A stretch of 43,996 nt of DNA from assembly GCF_018139985.1 (NCBI RefSeq), contig NZ_JAGSOU010000023.1:1-43996 (forward strand), read 5' to 3'. The position numbers were made by a program, and so were the translations under genes. The notes under the pieces are model-generated. The model was not told the DNA's origin, did not search any database, and worked only from the letters and a program-made list of their open reading frames with translations. This DNA is from Actibacterium sp. MT2.3-13A (GTDB lineage Bacteria > Pseudomonadota > Alphaproteobacteria > Rhodobacterales > Rhodobacteraceae). This document shows, in pieces, positions 15,888 through 23,607 of the stretch (position 1 is the stretch's first letter; the number at the start of each line of letters is the position of its first letter).

Positions 15888-16525
15888 CGCGTCGTCGCCA
15901 GATGCGTCCGGGCCAGTGCCAGGAACCCGTCGATCTGGGTTTCGACGAAGCCCGCCGCATCGTCCGATACCTTTAGCCCATAGACCCATTTCCGGATGGC
16001 GCGGTAGAAGAACGTGCCGTGGAAGGACCAGACGATCTCGCTCAGCAGGGGCGACGGGCCCCCGCCGAGCTCATGCGCGACCTCGGTGCAGATAGGCTCG
16101 ACGATGCGGGTTTTTACGATGTCGAGATAGCGCTGGTTCAGCGGTTCCTCGTGGATCCCCGCCAGGAGCAGGATGCGCACCCATTCGCGATTGTCCGCCA
16201 CCTTGATGTATTCGCAGTAGACCTCCAGCAGCCGGTCGCGCAGGGGCCGGCTGCGGTCGCGCAGCGTGACCTCCCATTCATCCTTCCAGCGCCCCGCGAA
16301 GACCTCGTCATACACGCGGTCGAGCAGTGCGTCCTTGCTGTCGAAATAGCGGTAGAGCAGCGGCTGGGTGATCCCGATCCGCCGCGCCAGCTCGCGGGTC
16401 TGACCGGCGAAGCCCTCGTTCGCGAAGAAGCGGATCGCCTCGTCCACGATCTGGCGTTCGCGCTCGGCGGGCGAGAAGCGGCGCCGCGGCGCCTTTTCTG
16501 CGTCAGGTTTTTCTTCGGTCGGCAA
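15884..16525 (-). CDS. TetR-family transcriptional repressor
   Basis: 213 residues from TTG 16525, with GGAG about 10 bases upstream. The helix-turn-helix is at roughly residues 20-65 (ERERQIVDEAIRFFANEGFAG, TRELARRIGITQPLLYRYF, DSKDALLDRVYDEVF). The C-terminal ligand domain is unassigned. It is convergent with the coxG-like gene and divergent from the hydroxylase genes. The only strong dyads in its two flanking promoter regions are near-copies of each other, so it is the obvious candidate to bind them. The inducer is probably the hydroxylase substrate or a product (inference). Confidence 0.92.
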   Translation of the reverse strand: MPTEEKPDAEKAPRRRFSPAERERQIVDEAIRFFANEGFAGQTRELARRIGITQPLLYRYFDSKDALLDRVYDEVFAGRWKDEWEVTLRDRSRPLRDRLLEVYCEYIKVADNREWVRILLLAGIHEEPLNQRYLDIVKTRIVEPICTEVAHELGGGPSPLLSEIVWSFHGTFFYRAIRKWVYGLKVSDDAAGFVETQIDGFLALARTHLATTR

Positions 16526-16565
16526 TCGTCTTTCTCCGGATGCGGGACAGTTGCGCAGAAAGCGA

Positions 16566-16603
16566 TTGACATCGCAAGAGATACTTAATTATCGTTTGAT
16601 AAA
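16566..16603 (+). promoter_or_regulatory. Promoter and TetR-type operator of molybdenum hydroxylase operon 2
   Basis: A perfect -35 box TTGACA (16566-16571) is followed by 18 bases and TATCGT (16590-16595). The -10 lies in the palindrome ATTATCG-TT-TGATAAA (16588-16603), which matches the site at 15263-15278 in 14 of 16 bases. Both are followed by (T/C)AGCGAG. The spacing and overlap of operator and -10 are the same in both promoters. Confidence 0.75.
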
Positions 16604-16636
16604 CAGCGAGTCAATCGCCGTGGGGGAGGGGACAGC

Positions 16637-17506
16637 ATGAAGGCCGCGCCTTTCGACTATGTTCGTGTCGAAAGCCTCGAGGAACTGTTCTCGCTGATGG
16701 GGGCCATCGGCGACGACGCCCTCATTCTGGCGGGCGGGCAAAGCCTTGTGCCGGCCATGGCGATGCGCATGGCGCGCCCGCGGCTTCTGCTGGACGTGAA
16801 CCATATCCCCGGGCTGTCGGGCGTGACGCTGGGCGACTCCGCCCTCCATATCGGCGCGCTGACCCGCTACCACGAACTTGCCGCCAGCCCCGAGATCGCC
16901 CGCCACGCGCCGCTGATCGCGGCCGCCGTTCCGCTGATCGCGCATGAGGCGATCCGTTCGCGCGGCACATTGGGCGGAAACATCGCCCATGCCGATCCGG
17001 CCTCGGAAATGCCCGCCGTATTGCTGGCGCTGGATGCGACGATCCACGCCGAGAGCGGCCAGGGCGGCCGCACGATCCCGGCGTGCGACTTCTTTCTGGG
17101 CACTTACGAAACCGCGCTGGCGCCAGGCGAGATCGTGCGCTCGGTCTCGATCCCGCGGCCGCAGCGGGCCGAGCGCTCGGCCATCGACGAGGTGGTGCGC
17201 CGCGCCGGGGATTACGCCATGGCCGGGGCCGCGATCCGTCTGGTCGCCGAGGCCGGGCGCGTGGCCGAAGCGCGGATCGCGCTCTTTGGCGTTGCCGACC
17301 GCGCCCTGCGCTGCGCGCCCGCCGAAGAGGCCCTGCGCGGCGCCGAGATCGCGGCGCTGCCGATCGAAGAGGCGGTTGCCGCGCTGCGCGACGCCCTGGA
17401 GCCCCTGGCCGATCTCCATGCCGGTGCCGCGACCAAGCGGCACCTCGCTGGCGTCGTGACGGGCCGGCTGCTGGCCGGATTGCAGGAGGAACACGAGAAT
17501 GGATAG
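16637..17506 (+). CDS. Molybdenum hydroxylase FAD-binding subunit (CoxM family), operon 2
   Basis: 289 residues, first gene of the second hydroxylase operon, starting at ATG 16637 behind GGGGGAGGGG. FAD loops appear as LILAGGQSLVPAMAMRMARP (near residue 32) and TLGGNIAHADPASEMPA (near residue 112). The AGGQSLVP form is that of CoxM/CutM proteins, whereas the paralogue at 824 has AGGTDLL. The two medium subunits are clearly different lineages, not a recent duplication. It overlaps the small-subunit gene by 8 bases. Confidence 0.94.
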   Translation: MKAAPFDYVRVESLEELFSLMGAIGDDALILAGGQSLVPAMAMRMARPRLLLDVNHIPGLSGVTLGDSALHIGALTRYHELAASPEIARHAPLIAAAVPLIAHEAIRSRGTLGGNIAHADPASEMPAVLLALDATIHAESGQGGRTIPACDFFLGTYETALAPGEIVRSVSIPRPQRAERSAIDEVVRRAGDYAMAGAAIRLVAEAGRVAEARIALFGVADRALRCAPAEEALRGAEIAALPIEEAVAALRDALEPLADLHAGAATKRHLAGVVTGRLLAGLQEEHENG

Positions 17507-17984
17507 CCTCTTTCCCCTCACCCTGCGCCTGAACGGGCAGCAGGTGCGCCACGAGGTCACGCAGCGCACCACCCTGGCCGAATTCCTGCGTCAGACCGCC
17601 GGCCTGACGGCGACCCATATCGGCTGCGAGCATGGCGTCTGCGGCGCCTGCACCGTGATGGTTGACGGCCGGATCGTGCGCGGCTGCCTGATGTTCGCGC
17701 TGCAGGCCGAGGGCGCCGAGGTGACAACGCTGGAGGGTCTGGCGCAGGACGCCGCGATGCAGGCACTGCAGAAACGGTTTCATGAGCACAACGCCCTGCA
17801 ATGCGGCTTTTGCACCAGCGGGATGCTGATCACCGCACGCGCGCTGCTGGAGGACAACCCGCGCCCCAGCCGCGACCAGGTGCGTGAGCACCTCTCGGGC
17901 AATTACTGCCGCTGCACCGGCTATCAGGCGATCGTCGAGGCGACCCTCGGCGCGGCCGGCGATATCGAAGAGGGCGCGGCATGA
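17499..17984 (+). CDS. Molybdenum hydroxylase 2Fe-2S subunit (CoxS family), operon 2
   Basis: 161 residues with all eight cluster ligands: C43, C48, C51 and C63 for the ferredoxin-like domain (IGCEHGVCGAC...GC), and C102, C105, C137 and C139 for the helical domain (QCGFCTSG and CRCTGY). It overlaps both neighbours. No signal peptide; cytoplasmic. It transfers electrons from the molybdenum centre to the FAD subunit. Confidence 0.95.
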   Translation: MDSLFPLTLRLNGQQVRHEVTQRTTLAEFLRQTAGLTATHIGCEHGVCGACTVMVDGRIVRGCLMFALQAEGAEVTTLEGLAQDAAMQALQKRFHEHNALQCGFCTSGMLITARALLEDNPRPSRDQVREHLSGNYCRCTGYQAIVEATLGAAGDIEEGAA

Positions 17985-20350
17985 CGGAACAGCGCACGCT
18001 GCCCGGGGCCGCCGGGCTGGTCGGCAGCCGCCTCCCGCGTGAGGCGGCGCGGCGTCACGCGCGCGGCGGCGGACGGTTCGTCGACGACATCGCCTTTGCC
18101 CGGCTGGCGCATGTGGCCTTTGTCCGCAGCCCCTATGCCCATGCCCGCATCACCGGAATCGAGACCGCGGCGGCGCGGGCCCTGCCGGGGGTTCTGGCCG
18201 TCGTCACCGGCGAGGATCTGAAGCCGCTTTGCCATCCCTGGGTCGGCGTGCTGAACCACTTCCCCGGGCTGAAATCGGCGCCGCAATATCCGCTGGCGAT
18301 CGATGCCGCGCGCTGGAACGGCGAACCCGTGGTCGCCGTGGTCGCCGAAAGCCGCGCCCTGGCCGAGGATGGCGCCGATCTGGTCGAGGTCAGCTACGAG
18401 CCGCTGCCGCCGGTGCTCGACCTCGATGCCGCACAGGCGCCCGGCGCGCCGGTCGTGCATCCCGACCTCGAGGACAATCTGGCCTTCGCGCTGGAACTCG
18501 ACACCGGCGGGGTGGAGGCGGTCTTCGCCGAGGCCGCGCTGGTGGTCGAGGATGAATTCCGCTTCGGCCGCCACACCGCGCTCACCCTGGAGCCGCGCAG
18601 CCTGGTGGCCGATTTCGACCCGGCCCTGCGGCAACTGACCGTGCATCACGCGACCCAGACGCCGTTCCAGATGCAGGATGTCTATGCCCGCCACCTCGGC
18701 CTGGAGGAGGCCGATGTGCGCGTCGTCGCCCCGGATGTCGGCGGCTCCTTCGGGATGAAGCTGCATGTCTATGGCGAGGAAATGGCCACCTGCGCCCTGT
18801 CGGTCCTACTGGGCCGACCGGTCAAGTTCGTGGCCGACCGCCTGGAAAGCTTCCAGACCGATATCCACGCCCGCGACCACAGGGTCCGCGCCCGCATGGC
18901 GGTGTCCGAAGAGGGCGAGATCCTCGCGATGGACGTGGTGGACGAGACCGGCATCGGCCCCTATTCGGTCTATCCCCGGACCTCGGCGGTCGAGGGCAAC
19001 CAGGCGATCCGGCTGATGGGCGGGCCCTACCGGATGCCCGCCTACCGCGGGCGGCTGAAGGTCGTGTTCCAGAACAAGACGCCGATGTGCCAGTATCGCG
19101 CGGTGGGCCATCCCGTCGCCTGCGCGGTGACCGAGGGGCTGGTCGACAAGGCCGCCGCCCGGCTGGGCCTCGACCCGCTGGAGATGCGCCGCCGCAACGT
19201 GGTGACGCAGGACATGTATCCTCACCGCTCGCCCACCGGCTACATGTTCGAGCGGCTCAGCCATGAGGAATGCGCCGCCCGGATCGAGCAGATGATGGGT
19301 TACGCCCGGCTGCGCGACGAGCAGGCCGAGCTGCGCGCGCGCGGCATTCATCGCGGCATCGGTTTCGCCACCTTTATCGAGATCACAAATCCCGGCCCGG
19401 CCTTCTACGGCGTCGGGGGCGCGCGGATCTCGGCGCAGGACGGCTGCGTGATGAAGATGGAGCCATCGGGGCAGATCCGGGTCGATGTCTCGGTCACCGA
19501 GCAGGGGCAGGGAACCGAGACCATCATGGCCCAGATCGCGGCCACCCATCTCGGCGTGCCGCTGAGCGACGTGCGGGTCTACACCGGCGATACCCGGTCC
19601 TCGCCCTATGGCGGGGCGACCTGGGCGTCGCGCGGGGCCGGGGTCGGCGGGCCGACGGTGATGAAGACCGCCCAGGCCCTGCGGGACAATATCCTCGACG
19701 TCGCCGCGACCATCCTGCAGGCCCGGCCCGAAGAGCTGGCCCTGCGCGACGGCTGCATCGTCGATGCCGCGGGGTCGGTGCGGATGGACCTGGCGGAACT
19801 GGGGCGCATCGCATATTTCCGGCCCGACACGCTGCCGGCGGATTACCATCCCGAACTGACCGTGGCGCGGCATTATGTGCCTCAGGGCTATCCGTTCGCG
19901 TTCACCAACGGCATTCAGGCCAGCCATCTTGAGGTGGACACCGAGACCGGGCTGGTGCGGCTACTCGATCACTGGGTGGTCGAGGACTGCGGCACGGTGA
20001 TCAATCCGCTGCTGGTCGATGAACAGGTGCGCGGTGGCGTGGTGCAGGGGCTGGGCGCGGCCCTGTTCGAAGAGGTGCTCTACAATTCCGAAGGCGCACT
20101 GACCACGGCGACCATGGCCGACTACCTAGCGCCGATGGCCGGCGAGATGCCCGACATCCATGTCGGCCATGTCGTCACCCCGACCTTGACGTCGCCTCTG
20201 GGCGCGAAGGGCGTGGGCGAGGCCGGCACGGCGGCCGCACCCGCGGCCGTTATGAACGCGATCAACGATGCCTTGTCGCCCTTCGGCGCGGAACTGCGGC
20301 AGATGCCGTTCACCCCGGAGCGGATCCTGGCGGCACTTGGAAAGATCTGA
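17981..20350 (+). CDS. Molybdenum hydroxylase large (molybdopterin) subunit, operon 2
   Basis: 789 residues, 40 longer than the operon 1 paralogue and close to the length of CoxL. Cofactor motifs are HATQTPFQMQD (Gln loop), GGSFGMK, the active-site loop CQYRAVGHP (near residue 370) and GAKGVGEAG near the C-terminus with the catalytic Glu. The GGSFGMK motif and gene order M-S-L place it in the CoxL/CutL branch. However, the loop lacks the CSFR sequence of CO-oxidising form I enzymes, so this is a form II-like hydroxylase of unknown substrate. It probably interacts with the CoxG-like membrane protein, which appears to be under the same repressor. Confidence 0.93.
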   Translation: MTEQRTLPGAAGLVGSRLPREAARRHARGGGRFVDDIAFARLAHVAFVRSPYAHARITGIETAAARALPGVLAVVTGEDLKPLCHPWVGVLNHFPGLKSAPQYPLAIDAARWNGEPVVAVVAESRALAEDGADLVEVSYEPLPPVLDLDAAQAPGAPVVHPDLEDNLAFALELDTGGVEAVFAEAALVVEDEFRFGRHTALTLEPRSLVADFDPALRQLTVHHATQTPFQMQDVYARHLGLEEADVRVVAPDVGGSFGMKLHVYGEEMATCALSVLLGRPVKFVADRLESFQTDIHARDHRVRARMAVSEEGEILAMDVVDETGIGPYSVYPRTSAVEGNQAIRLMGGPYRMPAYRGRLKVVFQNKTPMCQYRAVGHPVACAVTEGLVDKAAARLGLDPLEMRRRNVVTQDMYPHRSPTGYMFERLSHEECAARIEQMMGYARLRDEQAELRARGIHRGIGFATFIEITNPGPAFYGVGGARISAQDGCVMKMEPSGQIRVDVSVTEQGQGTETIMAQIAATHLGVPLSDVRVYTGDTRSSPYGGATWASRGAGVGGPTVMKTAQALRDNILDVAATILQARPEELALRDGCIVDAAGSVRMDLAELGRIAYFRPDTLPADYHPELTVARHYVPQGYPFAFTNGIQASHLEVDTETGLVRLLDHWVVEDCGTVINPLLVDEQVRGGVVQGLGAALFEEVLYNSEGALTTATMADYLAPMAGEMPDIHVGHVVTPTLTSPLGAKGVGEAGTAAAPAAVMNAINDALSPFGAELRQMPFTPERILAALGKI

Positions 20351-20357
20351 GACTGCG

Positions 20358-20404
20358 CCTCCCCGCCCCGGGGAGGGACACAATCGGCTCCGGGGAGGGA
20401 GCCG
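20358..20404 (+). terminator. Tandem hairpins between hydroxylase operon 2 and dctP2
   Basis: Two strong stem-loops follow each other: CCTCCCC-GCCCC-GGGGAGG (20358-20376) and CGGCTCC-GGGGAG-GGAGCCG (20385-20404). Both have perfect 7-bp stems and no T run. They lie between the large-subunit stop (20350) and the binding-protein start (20427). They may partly uncouple expression, or protect the downstream mRNA end. Confidence 0.6.
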
Positions 20405-20426
20405 GAACATGGGAGGAAGAGACCAC

Positions 20427-21497
20427 ATGAACATGCACCTGAAAGGCGCCAGCCTGCTGGCCCTGATGATCGCCGCCGGTCCCGCCGCGGCGGAAAAGAC
20501 CATCAACCTGACCATCGCGTCCAGCCATCCGACCACGATCCACTGGGTCGGGGTGATGGACGAGGTGTTCAAACCCGCCGTCAACCGCATGCTGGAAGAG
20601 CGCGGCTCGGAATATCGGGTCAGCTGGACGGAGGCCTATGGCGGTTCGCTCTACAAGTTTCGCGAGACGCTGAGCGCGGTCGAGAGCGGCATCACCGATA
20701 TCGGCTGGATCGGCACGCTGTGGGAAAGTTCGGCGCTGCCGCTGCAGAACGTCACCTATTTCGCGCCCTTCGCGGCGGACGACCTCGGCGTCGTGCTGGA
20801 GGTCATGGACGGCATCCAGCAGGAATTCCCCGAGATCGGCCGGACCTGGGAAGAAAACGGCGTGACCTTCCTGGGCGGCGCGGGTACCGACAGCTATCAC
20901 CTTCTGACCACCTTTCCGGTGGACAGTGTCGACGACCTGAAGGGGCGCAAGATCTCGGCCCCAGGCGTGTCGGCGGCCTGGCTTGAGGGCACGGGCGCGA
21001 TTCCCGTCGATGGCGGCCTGACCACCTATTACACCGACATCCAGACCGGGGTGTCCGAGGGCACCCTGTCCTTTGCCACCGGCATCCTGCCGACCAAGGT
21101 GCACGAGGTCGCGCCCTATATCACCAAGGTGAACATCGGCGCGATGTATCTGGGCGCGGTCGGCATGAACAAGGATCGTTTCGATTCCATGCCGCCCGAG
21201 GTGCAGGACGTCATCATCGAGGCCGGCAAGCTCTATCGTGACGCCCTGGCCGAAGAGATCACCTCGAACTCCGAGGCGGCGATGGCACAGATGGCGGCCG
21301 AGGGCGCCAAGGTCAGCGAGTTCCCGGCCGAAGAGCGTCAGAAATGGGTTCAGGGCCTGCCCGACATCGCGGCCCAATGGGTCAAGACCAACGAGGCCCG
21401 TGGCCTGCCCGCGGCCCTGGTGATGAAGGAATATATCGCCCGCCTGAAAGCGGCCGGTCTGACCCCGGCCCGCGACTGGTCCGCCGGGATCGAATGA
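20427..21497 (+). CDS. dctP: TRAP transporter substrate-binding protein (DctP family), operon 2
   Basis: 356 residues from ATG 20427 behind GGGAGGAAGAG. A Sec signal of about 22 residues (MNMHLKGASLLALMIAAGPAAA) precedes EKTINLTIASSHPTTIHWVGVM. The mature protein is of the C4-dicarboxylate-type TRAP family (GGSLYKFRETLSAVESGITDIGW; VDDLKGRKISAPGV). It is about 30 residues longer than, and only distantly similar to, the binding protein at 11014, so the two transporters likely take up different compounds. It follows hydroxylase operon 2 by 76 bases and probably imports that enzyme's substrate. Confidence 0.92.
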   Translation: MNMHLKGASLLALMIAAGPAAAEKTINLTIASSHPTTIHWVGVMDEVFKPAVNRMLEERGSEYRVSWTEAYGGSLYKFRETLSAVESGITDIGWIGTLWESSALPLQNVTYFAPFAADDLGVVLEVMDGIQQEFPEIGRTWEENGVTFLGGAGTDSYHLLTTFPVDSVDDLKGRKISAPGVSAAWLEGTGAIPVDGGLTTYYTDIQTGVSEGTLSFATGILPTKVHEVAPYITKVNIGAMYLGAVGMNKDRFDSMPPEVQDVIIEAGKLYRDALAEEITSNSEAAMAQMAAEGAKVSEFPAEERQKWVQGLPDIAAQWVKTNEARGLPAALVMKEYIARLKAAGLTPARDWSAGIE

Positions 21498-21505
21498 CGT
21501 CAGTC

Positions 21506-21537
21506 CTCCGGCCGGCCCCGTCCGGGGGCGGCCGGAG
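21506..21537 (+). terminator. Hairpin followed by T-run between dctP2 and dctQ2
   Basis: CTCCGGCC (21506-21513) pairs with GGCCGGAG (21530-21537). Inside, GCCCC pairs with GGGGC with one bulged G. ACC and then TTTT (21541-21544) follow. The shape is that of a rho-independent attenuator that would lower expression of the membrane subunits relative to the binding protein. Confidence 0.7.
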
Positions 21538-21562
21538 ACCTTTTGCCGAGGGAGAGCGCATC

Positions 21563-22111
21563 ATGGCCGACTCATCCGTATCCGAACAGCGCCCCGCAGC
21601 GCGGCGCTTCGGCCTGTTCGGCGCAGCTCTGCACATTCTGGCGTGGCTGGGCGGGCTGTGGCTGGTTCTGCTGATCGCGTTGATCTGCGCCGACGTGATC
21701 GGCCGCTCCTTCCTGAACGCGCCGATCACCGGCGTGGCCGAGATTGCGGCCTTTTCGGTGATCGCCATCGTCAGCCTGCAACTGCCCGAGACGGTGCTGC
21801 ACAACCGGCTGACCCGCACCGACCTGCTGATCGCGCCGCTGGGCCGGCGCGCGCCGGGTCTGGCCAACCTTCTGGAGGTTCTGTTCGCGGCGACCGGGGC
21901 GGGGATCTTCGCGGTCGCGCTCTATGGCAGCATCGCGTTGCTGGAGCAGAGCTGGCAGAGACATGAATTCTACGGAGTGCAGGGGGTCTTCACCTTTCCG
22001 AGTTGGCCGGTCCGGCTGGTTCTGGTGATCGGCCTGGCGGCGACGGTCGCGGCCTTCCTCGTGCGGATCGCAGTCCATTTCAGGGCGGGCCGCGCGCGGC
22101 ACGAGGCATGA
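21563..22111 (+). CDS. dctQ: TRAP transporter small permease (DctQ family), operon 2
   Basis: 182 residues from ATG 21563, with GAGGGAGAG upstream. It has four hydrophobic segments, with a conserved core around ICADVIGRSFLNAPITGVAEIAA and LPETVLHNRLTRTDLL, as in DctQ proteins. The N-terminal 20 residues are polar and probably cytoplasmic. It partners with the large permease 40 bases downstream. Confidence 0.88.
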   Translation: MADSSVSEQRPAARRFGLFGAALHILAWLGGLWLVLLIALICADVIGRSFLNAPITGVAEIAAFSVIAIVSLQLPETVLHNRLTRTDLLIAPLGRRAPGLANLLEVLFAATGAGIFAVALYGSIALLEQSWQRHEFYGVQGVFTFPSWPVRLVLVIGLAATVAAFLVRIAVHFRAGRARHEA

Positions 22112-22151
22112 ACGCATTGTCCCGGACCACGCCCCTATCGGAGGAACAGGC

Positions 22152-23474
22152 ATGAGCCCCATTGAAATCGGACTGAGCCTCGTCGGCGTCCTCGTGCCGC
22201 TGATCCTGATCGGCATGCATATCGGCGTGGCGCTGATCTTTCTGTCCTTCGTCGGCGTCTGGCTGATGCGCGGCAATTTCGAGTTGGCGGTCAAGCTGGT
22301 GTCGCTGACCGTCTATGGCGGCATCTCGGACTACATCTTCGCCACCATCCCGATGTTCGTGATGATGGGGCTGCTGGTGTCGGTCTCGAATGTCGGAAAG
22401 GACACCTTCGACGTGGCCGAATGGGGTCTGCGGCGGATCCGCGGCGGGCTGGGGATGGCGACCGTGATGTCGAACATGGTTTTCGCGGCGGTCACCGGCA
22501 TCTCGATCGCCTCGGCGGCGGTGTTCACGCGCGTCGCCGTGCCCGAGATGATCCGGCACGGCTACAATCCCCGGTTCGCGGTGGGCACGGTCGCGGGCAG
22601 TTCGATCCTGGGGATGCTGATCCCGCCGTCGCTGCTGCTGATCGTCTATGGCGTGCTGGCCGAGGAATCGATCGGCCGGATGTTCCTGGCCGGCGTCGTG
22701 CCCGGGATCATGATGAGCGTCGCCTTCCTGGCCCTGATCGCGGTCACGGCCCATCTGTGGCCGCGCAGTGTCCAGAGCGCCGCCGACAGGCTGGAATTTT
22801 CCCACAGCGAGACGCTGGGCAGCGCCACGGTCAAGCTGACGCCCCTGGTCGCGCTGGTGGCGCTTGTGCTGGGCGGGATCTACACCGGCTATTTCACCCC
22901 CACCGAGGCCGGGGCGGTCGGCGCGGCCGGGGCGCTGGTCGTCACCCTTCTGCGCCGCCGGCTGACCGCCGAGAACAGCCGCTCGGTGATGCGCGAGACC
23001 GGCTATATCTCGGTCGGCATCCTGTTTCTGCTGATCGCGGCGGGCATGTATTCGCGGATGCTGACCATGGCCGGCATCCCGATGGAGGTCGGCCGCCTGA
23101 TCGCGACCCTGGGCTTGGGCGAATACGGGTTCCTCGCGGTCTATATCCTGCTGGTTCTGCTGTTGGGGATGCTGCTGGACAGCACCTCGATCCTGCTGAT
23201 CGTCGTGCCCATCGCGGCCCCGATCGCCAGCGGCATGGGCATCGACCTCATTCACTTCGGCATCATCACCGTCATCGCCGTCGAGATCGGCCTGCTGACC
23301 CCGCCATTCGGCATTTCGGCCTTTACGGTGAAATCGGCATTGGCCGATCCGAACATCAAGGTCGAGACGGTGTTCCTGGGGGCGCTGCCCTATGTGCTGG
23401 TGATGCTGCTGGTTCTGGTCCTGATCGTGGTGATGCCCTGGACGACGGTCTGGCTCGCGCGCGGCGCGTTCTGA
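22152..23474 (+). CDS. dctM: TRAP transporter large permease (DctM family), operon 2
   Basis: 440 residues with around 12 membrane segments, starting at ATG 22152 behind GGAGGAACAGGC. DctM features include MSNMVFAAVTGISIASAAVFTRVAVPEM, GSSILGMLIPPSLLLIVYGVLAEES and GLLTPPFGISAFTVKSA. It ends the plus-strand gene block; the next gene is convergent. Together with the binding protein (20427) and DctQ (21563) it forms a complete secondary importer. Confidence 0.93.
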   Translation: MSPIEIGLSLVGVLVPLILIGMHIGVALIFLSFVGVWLMRGNFELAVKLVSLTVYGGISDYIFATIPMFVMMGLLVSVSNVGKDTFDVAEWGLRRIRGGLGMATVMSNMVFAAVTGISIASAAVFTRVAVPEMIRHGYNPRFAVGTVAGSSILGMLIPPSLLLIVYGVLAEESIGRMFLAGVVPGIMMSVAFLALIAVTAHLWPRSVQSAADRLEFSHSETLGSATVKLTPLVALVALVLGGIYTGYFTPTEAGAVGAAGALVVTLLRRRLTAENSRSVMRETGYISVGILFLLIAAGMYSRMLTMAGIPMEVGRLIATLGLGEYGFLAVYILLVLLLGMLLDSTSILLIVVPIAAPIASGMGIDLIHFGIITVIAVEIGLLTPPFGISAFTVKSALADPNIKVETVFLGALPYVLVMLLVLVLIVVMPWTTVWLARGAF

Positions 23475-23582
23475 GCCGGGGCCGGTCACGGCCCGCATTG
23501 TCCGGGGGCGGGCGGAAGGGGGGCACGGGAAGCGGCCTGAGCGCGCATCTCCCCCCGGCGCATGCCCCGCATGCCCGCCCGC

Positions 23583-23601
23583 CGCGGCGGATGTTCCGCC
23601 G
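23583..23601. terminator. Possible bidirectional terminator between dctM2 and the MFS gene
   Basis: GCGGCGGA-TGT-TCCGCCGC is a perfect 8-bp stem with a 3-base loop in the 133-base gap between convergent genes, six bases from the MFS gene stop. No T run is present on either strand. Confidence 0.45.
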
Positions 23602-23607
23602 CCGGTC

